Shown one piece after another: positions 33,103-41,462 of a DNA stretch of 64,000 bases. The first letter of the stretch is position 1. Each line of letters begins with the position of its first letter. Source of the stretch: Luteibacter pinisoli. Lineage in GTDB: Bacteria > Pseudomonadota > Gammaproteobacteria > Xanthomonadales > Rhodanobacteraceae. Below the pieces are notes generated by a model, which saw nothing but the letters and a program-made list of their open reading frames with translations, was not told the DNA's origin and ran no database searches. A program made the translations under genes and the position numbers. The stretch is taken from assembly GCF_006385595.1 (NCBI RefSeq), contig NZ_CP041046.1:4106501-4170500 (forward strand), in the 5' to 3' direction.

Positions 33103-34264
33103 CGGCAGCGGGCAGCGCGGAGGCATCGATGTCCTTCGCAAACAGCATCACCTGGAAACGCTCGCCCATCTGGTCCGGCAGGGTCAGCTTCTTCACTTCC
33201 TGCGACAGCCGGTAGCGCGCCGCCTCGTCGGTGAGGGCGAGGTAATCGTCTTCGAAGAACTCCTGCATGCCCGCGGCAATCAGGAACTGCGCCTGCGGCA
33301 TGTAGGCCGCCACGCCAAAACCCGCGCTATTGCCGGCTTCCGCCAGCGCGGTGAAATCCACCGACGCCGTCAGGTCCTGCAGGCCCGGCAGGAAGAACGC
33401 GTCGCCGTGCGCGCGGTGGCGGTAGAACGCACGCAGCGTGCCATCGGTGCGCTCGGGCATGTAGTACTCGCCACGCACGTAGCCATAGTCCGCGAACAGC
33501 ATGGCGCCGCGGCGCAGCGTGCCCGCCACCGCCTGGATCCAGTACGGCAGCTGCGGGAGGATCTCGGTGCGATAGCCCGCTTCGAACTCGCGGCCGAGAT
33601 CGCGCTCCACGTGACGCACGGCGCCGTTGACCAGCACGTCGGCCGGGCGGTCCGTGCGCATGAAGCGGCCATCGCCGTCGAGCACCACGTACTCTTCGTA
33701 CACTTCGCCGTCGCGCGTGGTGAAACGCGTCGTCGGCAAGGCATCGATCACTTCGTTGGCGAAGAGCACGCCGTCCCACTCATCTTCCAGGGGGGCGTCC
33801 AGCCAGGTCACCCGGCGGGCGACGTCCGGTGGCAGGTTGGCGTGCACGCGGGCGTGCTGGCGGTCGCGCAGGTCGGCGCTGGGCTCGAGGATCATGTAGC
33901 GGCGCGGCAACTTCCCCGCCGCGTCCAGGGCCTGAAGGGCGGCTTCGGCAAAGGCGCCGCTGCCGCCACCGATCTCCATGAAGTCCGCCTCGGCGCCGAG
34001 CGATGACAGCACCGGCTCGAAGGCCCGTACCACGCATCGCGCGAACAGCGTGCCCAGTTCGGGCGCGGTGATGAAATCACCCTCCGCGCCGAACTTGGCC
34101 TTGCCCGCGCTGTAGTAGCCGAGGCCGGGGGTATAGAGGCAGCGCTCCATGAAGCGCGAGAAGGGCATGGGGCCGTGCGCGGCGATCTCTTCGCGCAGGA
34201 GACCGGTCAGGTGCTCGGAGTGGGCGCGCTCATCGGCGCCCGGTTCAGGGAGTCGGTCGTTCAT
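33071..34264 (-). CDS. MidA/NDUFAF7-family SAM-dependent methyltransferase
   Basis: The 397-residue product starts MNDRLPEPGADERAHSEHLT. It carries the family's 'PMPFSRFMERCLYTPGLGYYSAG', 'DFITAPELGTLFARCV', the SAM-binding 'FMEIGGGSGAFAEAAL', and 'GVLFANEVIDALPTTRF'. The mitochondrial homologue NDUFAF7 methylates an arginine of complex I subunit NDUFS2; bacterial substrates are not known. The gene ends inside the convergent cca gene, and starts 24 bases downstream of the TonB receptor gene, so it may be read through from it. Confidence 0.9.
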   Translation of the reverse strand: MNDRLPEPGADERAHSEHLTGLLREEIAAHGPMPFSRFMERCLYTPGLGYYSAGKAKFGAEGDFITAPELGTLFARCVVRAFEPVLSSLGAEADFMEIGGGSGAFAEAALQALDAAGKLPRRYMILEPSADLRDRQHARVHANLPPDVARRVTWLDAPLEDEWDGVLFANEVIDALPTTRFTTRDGEVYEEYVVLDGDGRFMRTDRPADVLVNGAVRHVERDLGREFEAGYRTEILPQLPYWIQAVAGTLRRGAMLFADYGYVRGEYYMPERTDGTLRAFYRHRAHGDAFFLPGLQDLTASVDFTALAEAGNSAGFGVAAYMPQAQFLIAAGMQEFFEDDYLALTDEAARYRLSQEVKKLTLPDQMGERFQVMLFAKDIDASALPAAVMAADQGARL

Positions 34265-34277
34265 GCCCTCAGGATAG

Positions 34278-34287
34278 TAGGAGCGCG
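34278..34287 (+). repeat. partial REP-like motif
   Basis: GTAGGAGCGC is identical to the first ten bases of the REP element at 37254-37277. The complementary arm is missing, and the TonB receptor stop codon lies immediately after it. This may be a decayed REP half. Confidence 0.4.
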
Positions 34288-34288
34288 C

Positions 34289-36403
34289 TTAAAAATCCTG
34301 CTGGAGCGACAGGAACAGGCCACGGCGGGGGCCGAACTGCGGGGCGCCGACGCCGATGCCGGAACCGTCGCGGATCTCGTAGGTGCGGTCCAGCGCATTG
34401 ACCAGCGCCAGCTGGGCATGGGTCGCGCCGATCGAGGTCAGGTGCATGTCCTGGGAGACGCTGAAGTTGAGCTGGAAATAGGCCGGCAGGTGGTCGCCGT
34501 TCGGCACGATGCCATCGCTGCGCAGGCCCGAACCGAACAGGTAATCCGCACCGACGCGGGTGCCTTCGCCGAAGGCGTAGCTCACGCCACCCGACGCCGT
34601 GTACTTCTGGTCGTGGTCGAGATGGATGAAGTGGTCGTAGATGTAGGCCAGGTCATCCGGGGCGAAGTTGTACTGGCCGGTGATGACGCGCTTGCCGACC
34701 GCGCGGTTGTACGCGAAGTTGAAGTACGCGGTGAGCGCGCCACCATCGTAGTTCACGGTCAGCTCGTCGCCCTTGATCTTGCCAACGCCGTAGTTGAACG
34801 TGGAGTACACCAGGGCCGTGCCGAACTGGCCTTCGTCCTGCAGGCGGTTGACGTTGCGGCGGTAGCTGTCGAGGCCCACCGTCCACTGGTCACCGAGCTT
34901 CTGCGAGATGCCGATGTCGTAGTAGCTGGAACGCTCCGACAGCGGCGTGTCGCTGCCATTGTCCGGAAGCGCGTTGGTCGTGCCGACGAACTTGGCGATC
35001 GACGTCGGGCTGATCGACTCGGTGGCGGGCGGGGTGAAGTAGCGCGAGTAGCCTGCGTGGATCGTCGTGCTGTCGGTCGGCTGGTAGACCAGGCCGACGC
35101 GCGGGCTGAGCTGGCTTTCCGGCTTGAACGCATCGAAGCGGTCGTAACGCACGCCGTAGTTCACGGTCCACTGCGAGCCGATGCTCCACTCGTCCTGCAG
35201 GTACAGCGCATAGGTGCGGGCGAGGAGGCGACTGGCATCGACGATGTTGAGCGGCGTGGTCGACGCCTGCGAGCCATCGTCGTTGGCCGGGAACACCAGC
35301 GCGTCATTCGTCGAGTTGGCGCGCTCGAACGAACCGTACAGGCCGTAGCGAAGCGTGTGGTTGTCGCCCAGAGGCGTGGAAAAATCCGCCTGCACCGTGT
35401 CCGCGCGATTGGAGCGCCGCACGTTGGACGCCACGCCATTGAACATCAGGTCGCCGATGTCGTCCGGGGTGAAGTCGAGCCCGCTGTAACGCTGGCCGGC
35501 CGAGACCTGGTACGCCGTGCTGCCCAGCTTGCCTTGCAGGCTGAGGATGCCGAAGCGGGTCTTTTCCGACTGGCGATCGTTCAACTGCGCCGAATCGAAA
35601 TTCGTGACGTCGAGGTAGCCGAACTGCGGCTCCTGCGCCGGGTTGTTCGGGATCTCGAAGCGGTTGTTGGTCGCGCCGAACATGAAGCTGATGCGGGTGT
35701 CGTCATTGATCAGGTACGACAGGTCGCCGAACGCCTTCACCTGGTTGGTGTGGTCGTGGATCGGCTTGCGGCTCGCCGTCGGGTTTTCGATGCCGACGTC
35801 GTTCTCAAGGTAATTCGCGGTGAGGAAGAAGCTCCACTTGTCCTCGTGGCCGAATAGCGTGGCATTCGGGTTCAGCGTGCCGAACTGGCCGCCGGTGATG
35901 CCCACCGTGCCACCGATGCCATCCTGCTTGGGCATGCGCGTGGTGATGTCGACGACGGCGGCGGTGCGGTCGCCGTACTGTGCCGGCAGCGCGCCGGTCA
36001 GCAGCTTCACGTTGTCGATGACGCGGGCGTCGAGCGTCTGGCCGAAGCCACCGATGCTTTCCGGGATGACGACGCCGTCGATGCGGTATTGCAGGTTGGC
36101 GTGGTCGCCACGCACGTGCAACTGGCCGTAGCTGTCCTGGACCACGCCCGGCGCCTGCAGGATCACCTGGTTCAGCGGCGTGGAGTCACCCAGCGGCAGG
36201 GCCTGGATGGTCTGGCGATCCATGACGTACTGGCTGCTACCGGTATCCGGGGAGAGGCTGTTGCGCGCCTCGTCGAGTTTGGCTGTGACATCCACGGCGC
36301 CCAGGTTGGTCGCCTTCTGAGGGGTGGTGTCGGTGTCATCCGCGAAGGCGGCAGGGGCTGACAGGGCCAAAGCAATGGAAAGAGCAAGACGCACAGGCTT
36401 CAT
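34289..36403 (-). CDS. TonB-dependent outer-membrane receptor, possibly for zinc or another metal complex
   Basis: The 704-residue product has a signal peptide (MKPVRLALSIALALSAPAAF), a plug domain ('LNQVILQAPGVVQDSYGQLH', 'YRIDGVVIPE', 'LTGALPAQYGDRTAAVVDI') and a 22-strand barrel ending in Phe ('FLSLQQDF'). A late loop has His-rich segments ('IYDHFIHLDHDQ'). The ligand cannot be read from sequence. The promoter region holds a good half match to a Zur operator, hinting at zinc uptake. It is first in a possible two-gene unit with the MidA-type methyltransferase. Confidence 0.88.
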   Translation of the reverse strand: MKPVRLALSIALALSAPAAFADDTDTTPQKATNLGAVDVTAKLDEARNSLSPDTGSSQYVMDRQTIQALPLGDSTPLNQVILQAPGVVQDSYGQLHVRGDHANLQYRIDGVVIPESIGGFGQTLDARVIDNVKLLTGALPAQYGDRTAAVVDITTRMPKQDGIGGTVGITGGQFGTLNPNATLFGHEDKWSFFLTANYLENDVGIENPTASRKPIHDHTNQVKAFGDLSYLINDDTRISFMFGATNNRFEIPNNPAQEPQFGYLDVTNFDSAQLNDRQSEKTRFGILSLQGKLGSTAYQVSAGQRYSGLDFTPDDIGDLMFNGVASNVRRSNRADTVQADFSTPLGDNHTLRYGLYGSFERANSTNDALVFPANDDGSQASTTPLNIVDASRLLARTYALYLQDEWSIGSQWTVNYGVRYDRFDAFKPESQLSPRVGLVYQPTDSTTIHAGYSRYFTPPATESISPTSIAKFVGTTNALPDNGSDTPLSERSSYYDIGISQKLGDQWTVGLDSYRRNVNRLQDEGQFGTALVYSTFNYGVGKIKGDELTVNYDGGALTAYFNFAYNRAVGKRVITGQYNFAPDDLAYIYDHFIHLDHDQKYTASGGVSYAFGEGTRVGADYLFGSGLRSDGIVPNGDHLPAYFQLNFSVSQDMHLTSIGATHAQLALVNALDRTYEIRDGSGIGVGAPQFGPRRGLFLSLQQDF

Positions 36404-36418
36404 GGGGACGGGGCCGTA

Positions 36419-36435
36419 GAATGTTATAATGTTTC
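36419..36435 (-). promoter_or_regulatory. Zur-box-like operator overlapping the receptor promoter
   Basis: The sequence GAATGTTATAATGTTTC lies 16-32 bases before the receptor ATG. The AATGTTATAAT part matches the left half of the gammaproteobacterial Zur consensus, while the right half is weak. The minus strand also offers TATAAC as a -10 hexamer within it, so repressor binding would block transcription. The Zur assignment is inference. Confidence 0.4.
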
Positions 36436-36563
36436 AGTAGTCTTGACCGCGAACCTTTCGGGAATCTTTCATCGCGGCGCACCGTGCCGTTAGTCACAGG
36501 CCAAGGCCACGTGCGCTTCACGATAACGCCTTCACCCTTTCAGCCACCTTGAAGGAGACCATG

Positions 36564-37499
36564 ATGGCGAAACGCGACCCCGCCTCGACCTCTAAAGAGA
36601 TCGTGCCCACCTCGGGCATCGACCGCGGCGAGAGCCCGGTGGCCCGGGCCATCCTCGAGTTCGTCAGCCGCATCCCGGATAGCGAGGTGCCCAGGGCCAG
36701 CAAGGGTACGGCCGAGGAAGAGGCCCGCCGCCTGGCCAGCAGTGCCGCCAACAAGGCGGCCCTCACCGCCGGCTCGCTCGCCCTGCCCCCGGGCCCTCTG
36801 GGCTGGCTCACCGTGCTCCCGGAGCTGGTCGCCATCTGGCGCATCCAGGGCCAGCTGGTGAGTGATATCGCCGCGGCCTACGGCAAGACCGCCAAGCTGG
36901 GCCGTGAGCAGATGCTGTGGTGCCTGTTCCGCCATACCGCCGCCCAGGCCTTCCGCGACATCGCCATCCGCGTGGGCGACCGCCTGGTCTTCCGCACCAC
37001 GGCCACCAGCGTGCTGCAGCGCCTCGCCGGGCGGATCGGCGTGAGCGTGACCAAACGCGCCGTCGGCAAGGGCATCTCCCGCTGGCTGCCGGTGGTCGGC
37101 GCCCTCGGCGTGGGCGCCTACGCCTACTACGACACCGGCCAGGTCGCCAAAACCGCCATCGACCTCTTCAGCGGTGACATCCACATCGACGACGGTACCG
37201 ACGACAGCCACCCCGATAAGCCCGCCCGCTCCACGAAGGCCACCCGTGATGATGTAGGAGCGCACCCTGTGCGCGACCCGACGCCCAAGGCGTCGGCCCG
37301 CAAGGCGGTGAAGAAGGCAGCCCCCCGCAAACGCGCCACGGCAAAAAAACCCGCCCCCAGGAAACGCGCGGCCGCAAAAAAGCCCGCCACACGCAAAGCC
37401 GCCCCCGCGAAGACCGCCGTGAAAAAGGCCACGAAGAAAGCGGCGCCCCGCCCCGCCGCCGCAAAAAAAGCCACGCGCAAGGCCGCCCCGAAGACGTGA
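36564..37499 (+). CDS. EcsC-like protein with histone-H1-like Lys/Ala/Pro tail
   Basis: ATG 36564 is six bases after AAGGAG; ATG 36561 is equally open. The 311-residue product has an EcsC-type domain (about 20-215) with hydrophobic helices ('LALPPGPLGWLTVLPELVAIWRIQ', 'WLPVVGALGVGAYAYYDTG'). It is followed by an acidic linker and a strongly basic tail of about 65 residues built of KKAAPRKR/ATAKKPA-type units like AlgP or eukaryotic histone H1. A REP element is read in frame in the linker (residues about 231-238). Function is unknown; the tail suggests binding to DNA, RNA or a polyanion. Confidence 0.8.
   Translation: MAKRDPASTSKEIVPTSGIDRGESPVARAILEFVSRIPDSEVPRASKGTAEEEARRLASSAANKAALTAGSLALPPGPLGWLTVLPELVAIWRIQGQLVSDIAAAYGKTAKLGREQMLWCLFRHTAAQAFRDIAIRVGDRLVFRTTATSVLQRLAGRIGVSVTKRAVGKGISRWLPVVGALGVGAYAYYDTGQVAKTAIDLFSGDIHIDDGTDDSHPDKPARSTKATRDDVGAHPVRDPTPKASARKAVKKAAPRKRATAKKPAPRKRAAAKKPATRKAAPAKTAVKKATKKAAPRPAAAKKATRKAAPKT
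37254..37277 (+). repeat. REP-type palindromic element inside a coding sequence
   Basis: GTAGGAGCGCACCCTGTGCG followed by CGAC has a perfect stem GCGCAC-CCT-GTGCGC (37260-37274) and the GTAGGAG head typical of extragenic palindromes in this bacterial group. It lies within the EcsC-like gene and encodes part of the linker (VGAHPVRD). Confidence 0.75.
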
Positions 37500-37551
37500 C
37501 GCCTGCCGCGCTTTCCGGCAAGCTGCCCGCGCACCGCCAAGGGAGTAAGCC

Positions 37552-38289
37552 ATGAGCCAGCCACCGGTCGTCCTCGTCACGGGCGGCGCGCGTCGCGTCG
37601 GCGCCGTCATCTGCCGGCGCCTGCACGCCGCGGGCTGTTGCATCGCCCTGCACTACCGCAGCTCCGCGGCTGAAGCCGAAGCGCTGGCGCAGGAACTCAA
37701 CGCGCTGCGCCCGCACAGCGTCGCGCTGTTTTCCGGTGCGCTCGACAACCCCGCCACGCCGGACCACCTCATCGGCGATGTCCTCGCCGTCTTCGGTCGG
37801 CTGGACGGCCTGGTGAACAACGCCTCCGCGTTCTATCCCACGCCCATCGGCCAGACCACGCAGGCGCAATGGGATGACCTGTTCGCCGCCAACGCGCGTG
37901 CGCCGTTCTTCCTGTCGCAGGCGGCGGCTCCCGCGCTGCGCGAGGCGAAGGGCGCGATCGTCAACATCGTCGACATCTACGCCGAACGTCCGCTCGCCGG
38001 GCACACCGTGTACGTGATGGCGAAGGCCGCCCTGGCGATGCTCACCCAGTCGCTGGCAAAGGAGCTGGCACCCGAGGTGCGTGTCAACGCCGTCGCCCCC
38101 GGCGCCATCCTCTGGCCCGAATCAGGAAAGCCGGAAGAAGCCGCCGAGGCGTTGATCGCGAAAACGCCGCTCGCACGCAAGGGCGAACCGGACGACGTGG
38201 CCGAAGCCGTGCGCTGGCTGATGCTCGATGCGCACTACACGACCGGGCAGGTCATTCGCGTGGATGGTGGCAGGGCGCTGAATATCTGA
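37552..38289 (+). CDS. pteridine reductase (SDR family)
   Basis: The 245-residue product (MSQPPVVLVTGGARRVGAVI) is an NADPH-type short-chain reductase with 'TGGARRVG' (TGxxxRxG, as in PTR1 rather than TGxxxGxG), 'LVNNASAFYPTPIG', and the catalytic 'YVMAKAAL' (YxxxK). PTR1-like enzymes reduce dihydropterins or dihydrofolate and can complement FolM. The nearby folK and folB genes support a folate or tetrahydromonapterin role. A strong terminator follows. Confidence 0.88.
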   Translation: MSQPPVVLVTGGARRVGAVICRRLHAAGCCIALHYRSSAAEAEALAQELNALRPHSVALFSGALDNPATPDHLIGDVLAVFGRLDGLVNNASAFYPTPIGQTTQAQWDDLFAANARAPFFLSQAAAPALREAKGAIVNIVDIYAERPLAGHTVYVMAKAALAMLTQSLAKELAPEVRVNAVAPGAILWPESGKPEEAAEALIAKTPLARKGEPDDVAEAVRWLMLDAHYTTGQVIRVDGGRALNI

Positions 38290-38299
38290 TGCACGAATG

Positions 38300-38330
38300 A
38301 AAAAGGCCCGGCAATCTGCCGGGCCTTTTT
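38300..38330. terminator. bidirectional terminator between pteridine reductase and DUF6159 genes
   Basis: A perfect 14-bp stem (AAAAAGGCCCGGCA/TGCCGGGCCTTTTT) has a three-base loop. It serves both convergent genes; the minus-strand stop is at 38333. Confidence 0.93.
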
Positions 38331-38332
38331 TC

Positions 38333-39187
38333 TTACTTCTTCTGGCGGAACGCGTTCTCAAGCAAGGCGCGGTCGAAGCCGTCGCCGGGGTCGCCGTATT
38401 CCGCGTAGCGGTACAGCGCGGCAGCGTAGACGCCGTGCATCGCGTTCTGGAACAGGCTCAGTGCGACGAGGGCGATGACGCCGGCGATGCCGACGGCCAC
38501 CATCAGCACCACCGATTGCGTGGCGACGGCGCCCGCAAAGAGCAGGACGCTGACCAGCAGGACGCAGAAGGTAAGGATGCCACCGGCCAGGCCGATGCCC
38601 GCGTTGCCGATGATGTTCTCACCCCAGGTGCGCTTCACCAGCGAGGCGCTGTCCTTCACCGCTTCCACCGGGCCCACGTTCTGCGCCGCGAGCACCGGCA
38701 CGACGAGGAAGGTGGCGACGGTCCAGCCCACGCCGAGCAGGCCGGCGACGATGCGGCCGATGAAGCCGGCGCGTTCCTGGATGGCACGAAGGATCATGCC
38801 GACGGTGGCCGAGATCAGCGCATAGCCGATGATCGAGGGCAGCTTGCTCCACGCGGCGCTGAGGCCGTCATTGAGCGTCGGGTTGCCGCCGTCCAGGCGG
38901 ATGAAGGCCGCCGAGGCCAGTGCGGTGTTGAAGAAGATCACCACGCCGTACTGCACGAAGTAGAAGGCAAACGACACGGCCAGGAACAGCGGCGAGACAT
39001 GGCGGCCTCCGTCTTCCAGGCCGGTGCGATGGCCGTGGATGAGCGAGAACACCGGCCACGCGAACGAGGCGATGACGATCAGCGATGCGAGGCCCGCAAA
39101 GAGCGGAAACAGCATCAGCTCCTTGTCCTGGCGGAGGATGTTGGCACTGGACTTCATCAGTGCCCAGCTGCGTGCGAACTTGCCCAT
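38333..39187 (-). CDS. DUF6159 family integral membrane protein
   Basis: The 284-residue product starts MGKFARSWALMKSSANILRQ (ATG 39187). It has six hydrophobic segments and the family-like N-terminus 'SWALMKSSANILRQDKELMLFPLF'. A cytoplasmic loop 'DSASLVKRTWGENIIGNAG' precedes the last membrane pair. Proteins of this type are widespread and uncharacterised. It is separated by 110 bases from folK upstream and probably has its own promoter. Confidence 0.82.
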   Translation of the reverse strand: MGKFARSWALMKSSANILRQDKELMLFPLFAGLASLIVIASFAWPVFSLIHGHRTGLEDGGRHVSPLFLAVSFAFYFVQYGVVIFFNTALASAAFIRLDGGNPTLNDGLSAAWSKLPSIIGYALISATVGMILRAIQERAGFIGRIVAGLLGVGWTVATFLVVPVLAAQNVGPVEAVKDSASLVKRTWGENIIGNAGIGLAGGILTFCVLLVSVLLFAGAVATQSVVLMVAVGIAGVIALVALSLFQNAMHGVYAAALYRYAEYGDPGDGFDRALLENAFRQKK

Positions 39188-39297
39188 GTTCTTTGGAGCC
39201 CCCTGGATGGCGTTGTGGCGGTGTTTTAGCACCGGCCGCGGGTGGGCGCCAGCGGGGAAAGTCATAGGCACGATGCGTCGGAAGTGACGGATGTCGC

Positions 39298-39786
39298 CTA
39301 CAGGGCGAGTTTTTCGTCGCTCAGCGGTTCTTTATCGGCCGGGAAGGCCGCCCACAGGGCCGCCATGGTCTGGCCGGTGACCGGGTGGCGCAGGTCCGGC
39401 GCAATGTCGGCCATGGGCTTCAGGACAAATGCATGGCGCAGTTCGCCACGGGGCAGCTCCAGGTGCCCCGCCCCGGTCAGCACCAGGTCGTCGTAGAGGA
39501 CGATGTCCACGTCCAGCGTGCGGCTGGCGTAGCGGTCGCCGCCGCGGACGCGGCCGTGGCGGTCTTCCAGGGCATGCAGCCAGTCGTTCAGGGCCTCGGG
39601 ACCGAGGTCGCTTTCCAGGCCGACGGCCAGGTTGAGGAAGTCCGGCCCGTCAAAACCCACCGCGGCGCTCCGGTACACCGGCGACACGTCGATGCGGCCG
39701 AAGCGCTCGCGCAGCTCGGCGACACCGGCGGCCAGCCAGCGCCCGGCGTCGATGTTGGAACCCAGGCTGAGATACGCGCGGCCCAT
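39298..39786 (-). CDS. folK: 2-amino-4-hydroxy-6-hydroxymethyldihydropteridine pyrophosphokinase
   Basis: FolK transfers pyrophosphate from ATP to 6-hydroxymethyl-dihydropterin in folate synthesis. The 162-residue product begins MGRAYLSLGSNIDAGRWLAA ('LSLGSN' motif). It has 'SPVYRSAAVGFDGPDFLNLAVGLES', and the metal/ATP signature 'RYASRTLDVDIVLYDDLVL' with the final 'LELPRGELRHAFVLKPMADIAP'. Its start lies directly at the stop of the YbdG-type channel gene, within the tsaD-folB-channel-folK unit. Confidence 0.95.
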   Translation of the reverse strand: MGRAYLSLGSNIDAGRWLAAGVAELRERFGRIDVSPVYRSAAVGFDGPDFLNLAVGLESDLGPEALNDWLHALEDRHGRVRGGDRYASRTLDVDIVLYDDLVLTGAGHLELPRGELRHAFVLKPMADIAPDLRHPVTGQTMAALWAAFPADKEPLSDEKLAL

Positions 39787-41028
39787 TTAGTCCTCTAAGG
39801 CAGGAACAGCGCGCAGGGCGCCGAAGCCTTCGCGCACATCCCCGCCCGATGGCTGCTGGAACGCGCGCAGGCCAAACTCGGGAAGGATCGCGATCAGGTG
39901 GTCGAAGATATCGGCCTGGATGCGCTCGTAATCCAGCCACACCACGGTGTTGGTGAAGCAGTAGACCTCCAGCGGAATGCCGAGCGCGCCGGGGTCGCGC
40001 ATGCGCACCATGCGGGTCATCCGGTCGTGCACGTCCGGATGGGCCTTGATGTACGCCTCGGCGTACGCACGAAACGCGCCGATGTTGGTCTGGCGGCGGC
40101 GGTTGGCGGGCAGCTTCGCCGGCTCGCCCAGCGCATCGTTCCAGCGCTGGATGTCTTCGCGCTTCTGCTTCAGGTAGGCGGCCAGCAAGTGGATCTTGCC
40201 GAAGCGTTCAATCTCGGCATCTTCCAGGAAGCGCACGCCCGCGGCATCGACGAACAGTTCGCGCTTGATCCGGCGGCCGCCGGAATCGGACATGCCGCGC
40301 CAGTTCTGGAACGATTCGGAAATCAGCCGCCACGTCGGCACGGTGACGATGGTGCGGTCGAAATTGCGCACCTTCACCGTATGCAGGGTGATGTCGATGA
40401 CATCGCCATCCACGCCGGCGGAGGTCATCGTGATCCAGTCACCCACGCGCAGCATGTCGTTGGTGCTGAGCTGGATGCCTGCGACGAAGCCGAGAATCGT
40501 GTCCTTGAACACGAGCAACAGCACGGCGGACATGGCACCGATGCCCGACAGGAGCAGGGCGACGTTCTGATGCGTCAGGCGAGTGATGACGACCACCACT
40601 GCGACGATCCACAACACCAGCTGCAACAGCTGCACCACGCCCTTGATCGAGCGTTTGCCGGCAGGCGTCGCGCTATACAGCGATTCAAACGCGATGAGCG
40701 AACGGCCGATCGCCGCGATGACGCAAACGATCATCCAGCAAACCGCTACGTCACGAATGAAACCCGCGACGCTGTCGGCGTCCTTCACGTCGAGGAACAG
40801 CGCGATGCCGTAGTACACGACGATGGCCGGCAGCATGCGCGCCAGCCAGCGAAACGCGCCGAACTCGTACAGCGCATCGTCCCAGCGCCACGCGGTGTGC
40901 CGGGTGGCGACGCGCACCACGCGGTGCAGGAACACGCGACCGAGCAGGCCGATGAGCCAGGCGATAACGAAGAGGCCGGCGATGGCGCCGGCGCGCTTCA
41001 ACTCAATCACGGTGAACATGTCATCCAT
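39787..41028 (-). CDS. mechanosensitive ion channel, YbdG/MscM type
   Basis: The 413-residue product (MDDMFTVIELKRAGAIAGLF) has five membrane helices, the last with the MscS-like pore segment 'VALLLSGIGAMSAVLLLVFKDTILGFVAGIQL'. This is followed by the beta domain 'RVGDWITMTSAGVDGDVIDITLHTVKVRNFDRTIVTVPTWRLI'. The length and the insert 'NWRGMSDSGGRRIKR' match E. coli YbdG, a small-conductance channel active in hypo-osmotic stress. It lies between folB and folK with gaps of 25 and 0 bases, an unusual position inside a folate unit. Confidence 0.9.
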   Translation of the reverse strand: MDDMFTVIELKRAGAIAGLFVIAWLIGLLGRVFLHRVVRVATRHTAWRWDDALYEFGAFRWLARMLPAIVVYYGIALFLDVKDADSVAGFIRDVAVCWMIVCVIAAIGRSLIAFESLYSATPAGKRSIKGVVQLLQLVLWIVAVVVVITRLTHQNVALLLSGIGAMSAVLLLVFKDTILGFVAGIQLSTNDMLRVGDWITMTSAGVDGDVIDITLHTVKVRNFDRTIVTVPTWRLISESFQNWRGMSDSGGRRIKRELFVDAAGVRFLEDAEIERFGKIHLLAAYLKQKREDIQRWNDALGEPAKLPANRRRQTNIGAFRAYAEAYIKAHPDVHDRMTRMVRMRDPGALGIPLEVYCFTNTVVWLDYERIQADIFDHLIAILPEFGLRAFQQPSGGDVREGFGALRAVPALED

Positions 41029-41053
41029 GCGGGTGATCGCTCCTGGGGAAGAA

Positions 41054-41413
41054 TCAGGCCGGGCGCGTGCCGCGCTCGATGCGCACGCCCACGGCGCGGG
41101 CGCCACGCACGGCCCCCGGCTTGGAAAGCTTCAGGCGCACCCACGACACGCCAAACTCCTCGCGCACGATCTCGGCGCAGCGCTCGGCCAGGGTTTCGAC
41201 CAGGCCGAAACTGGACGATTCGACGTAGGCCTGCAGCCGGCGCGAAATCGACTTGTAGTTCAGGGTGTCGTTGATGTCATCCGTGGCGGCCGGGCGTCGG
41301 TTGTCGAAGGCCATTTCCAGGTCAAACGCCAGCGTCTGCCGGATCCGCCGCTCCCAGTCGTAGATGCCGATGACCGCGTCGATGCGCAGGTCTTCGATGA
41401 AGACGATATCCAT
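41054..41413 (-). CDS. folB: dihydroneopterin aldolase
   Basis: FolB cleaves 7,8-dihydroneopterin to 6-hydroxymethyl-dihydropterin and glycolaldehyde. The 119-residue product (MDIVFIEDLRIDAVIGIYDW) is full length, with 'GIYDWERRIRQTLAFDLEM', 'LNYKSISRRLQAYVESSSFGLVETLAERCAEIV' (substrate Glu) and 'WVRLKLSKPGAVRGARAVGVRIER' (catalytic Lys). It follows tsaD by 49 bases. Confidence 0.95.
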   Translation of the reverse strand: MDIVFIEDLRIDAVIGIYDWERRIRQTLAFDLEMAFDNRRPAATDDINDTLNYKSISRRLQAYVESSSFGLVETLAERCAEIVREEFGVSWVRLKLSKPGAVRGARAVGVRIERGTRPA

Positions 41414-41462
41414 GGGGCCGTGCTGTGAAGAAGGGCCTTACAGGGTACCCGTTACCGCCCCC

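Noticed and set aside
37290..37495. A-rich/GC-rich repeated units resembling a DNA repeat array
   Set aside because: They are in-frame Lys/Ala/Pro/Arg codons of the EcsC-like protein tail; no conserved spacer-repeat pattern, so not CRISPR.
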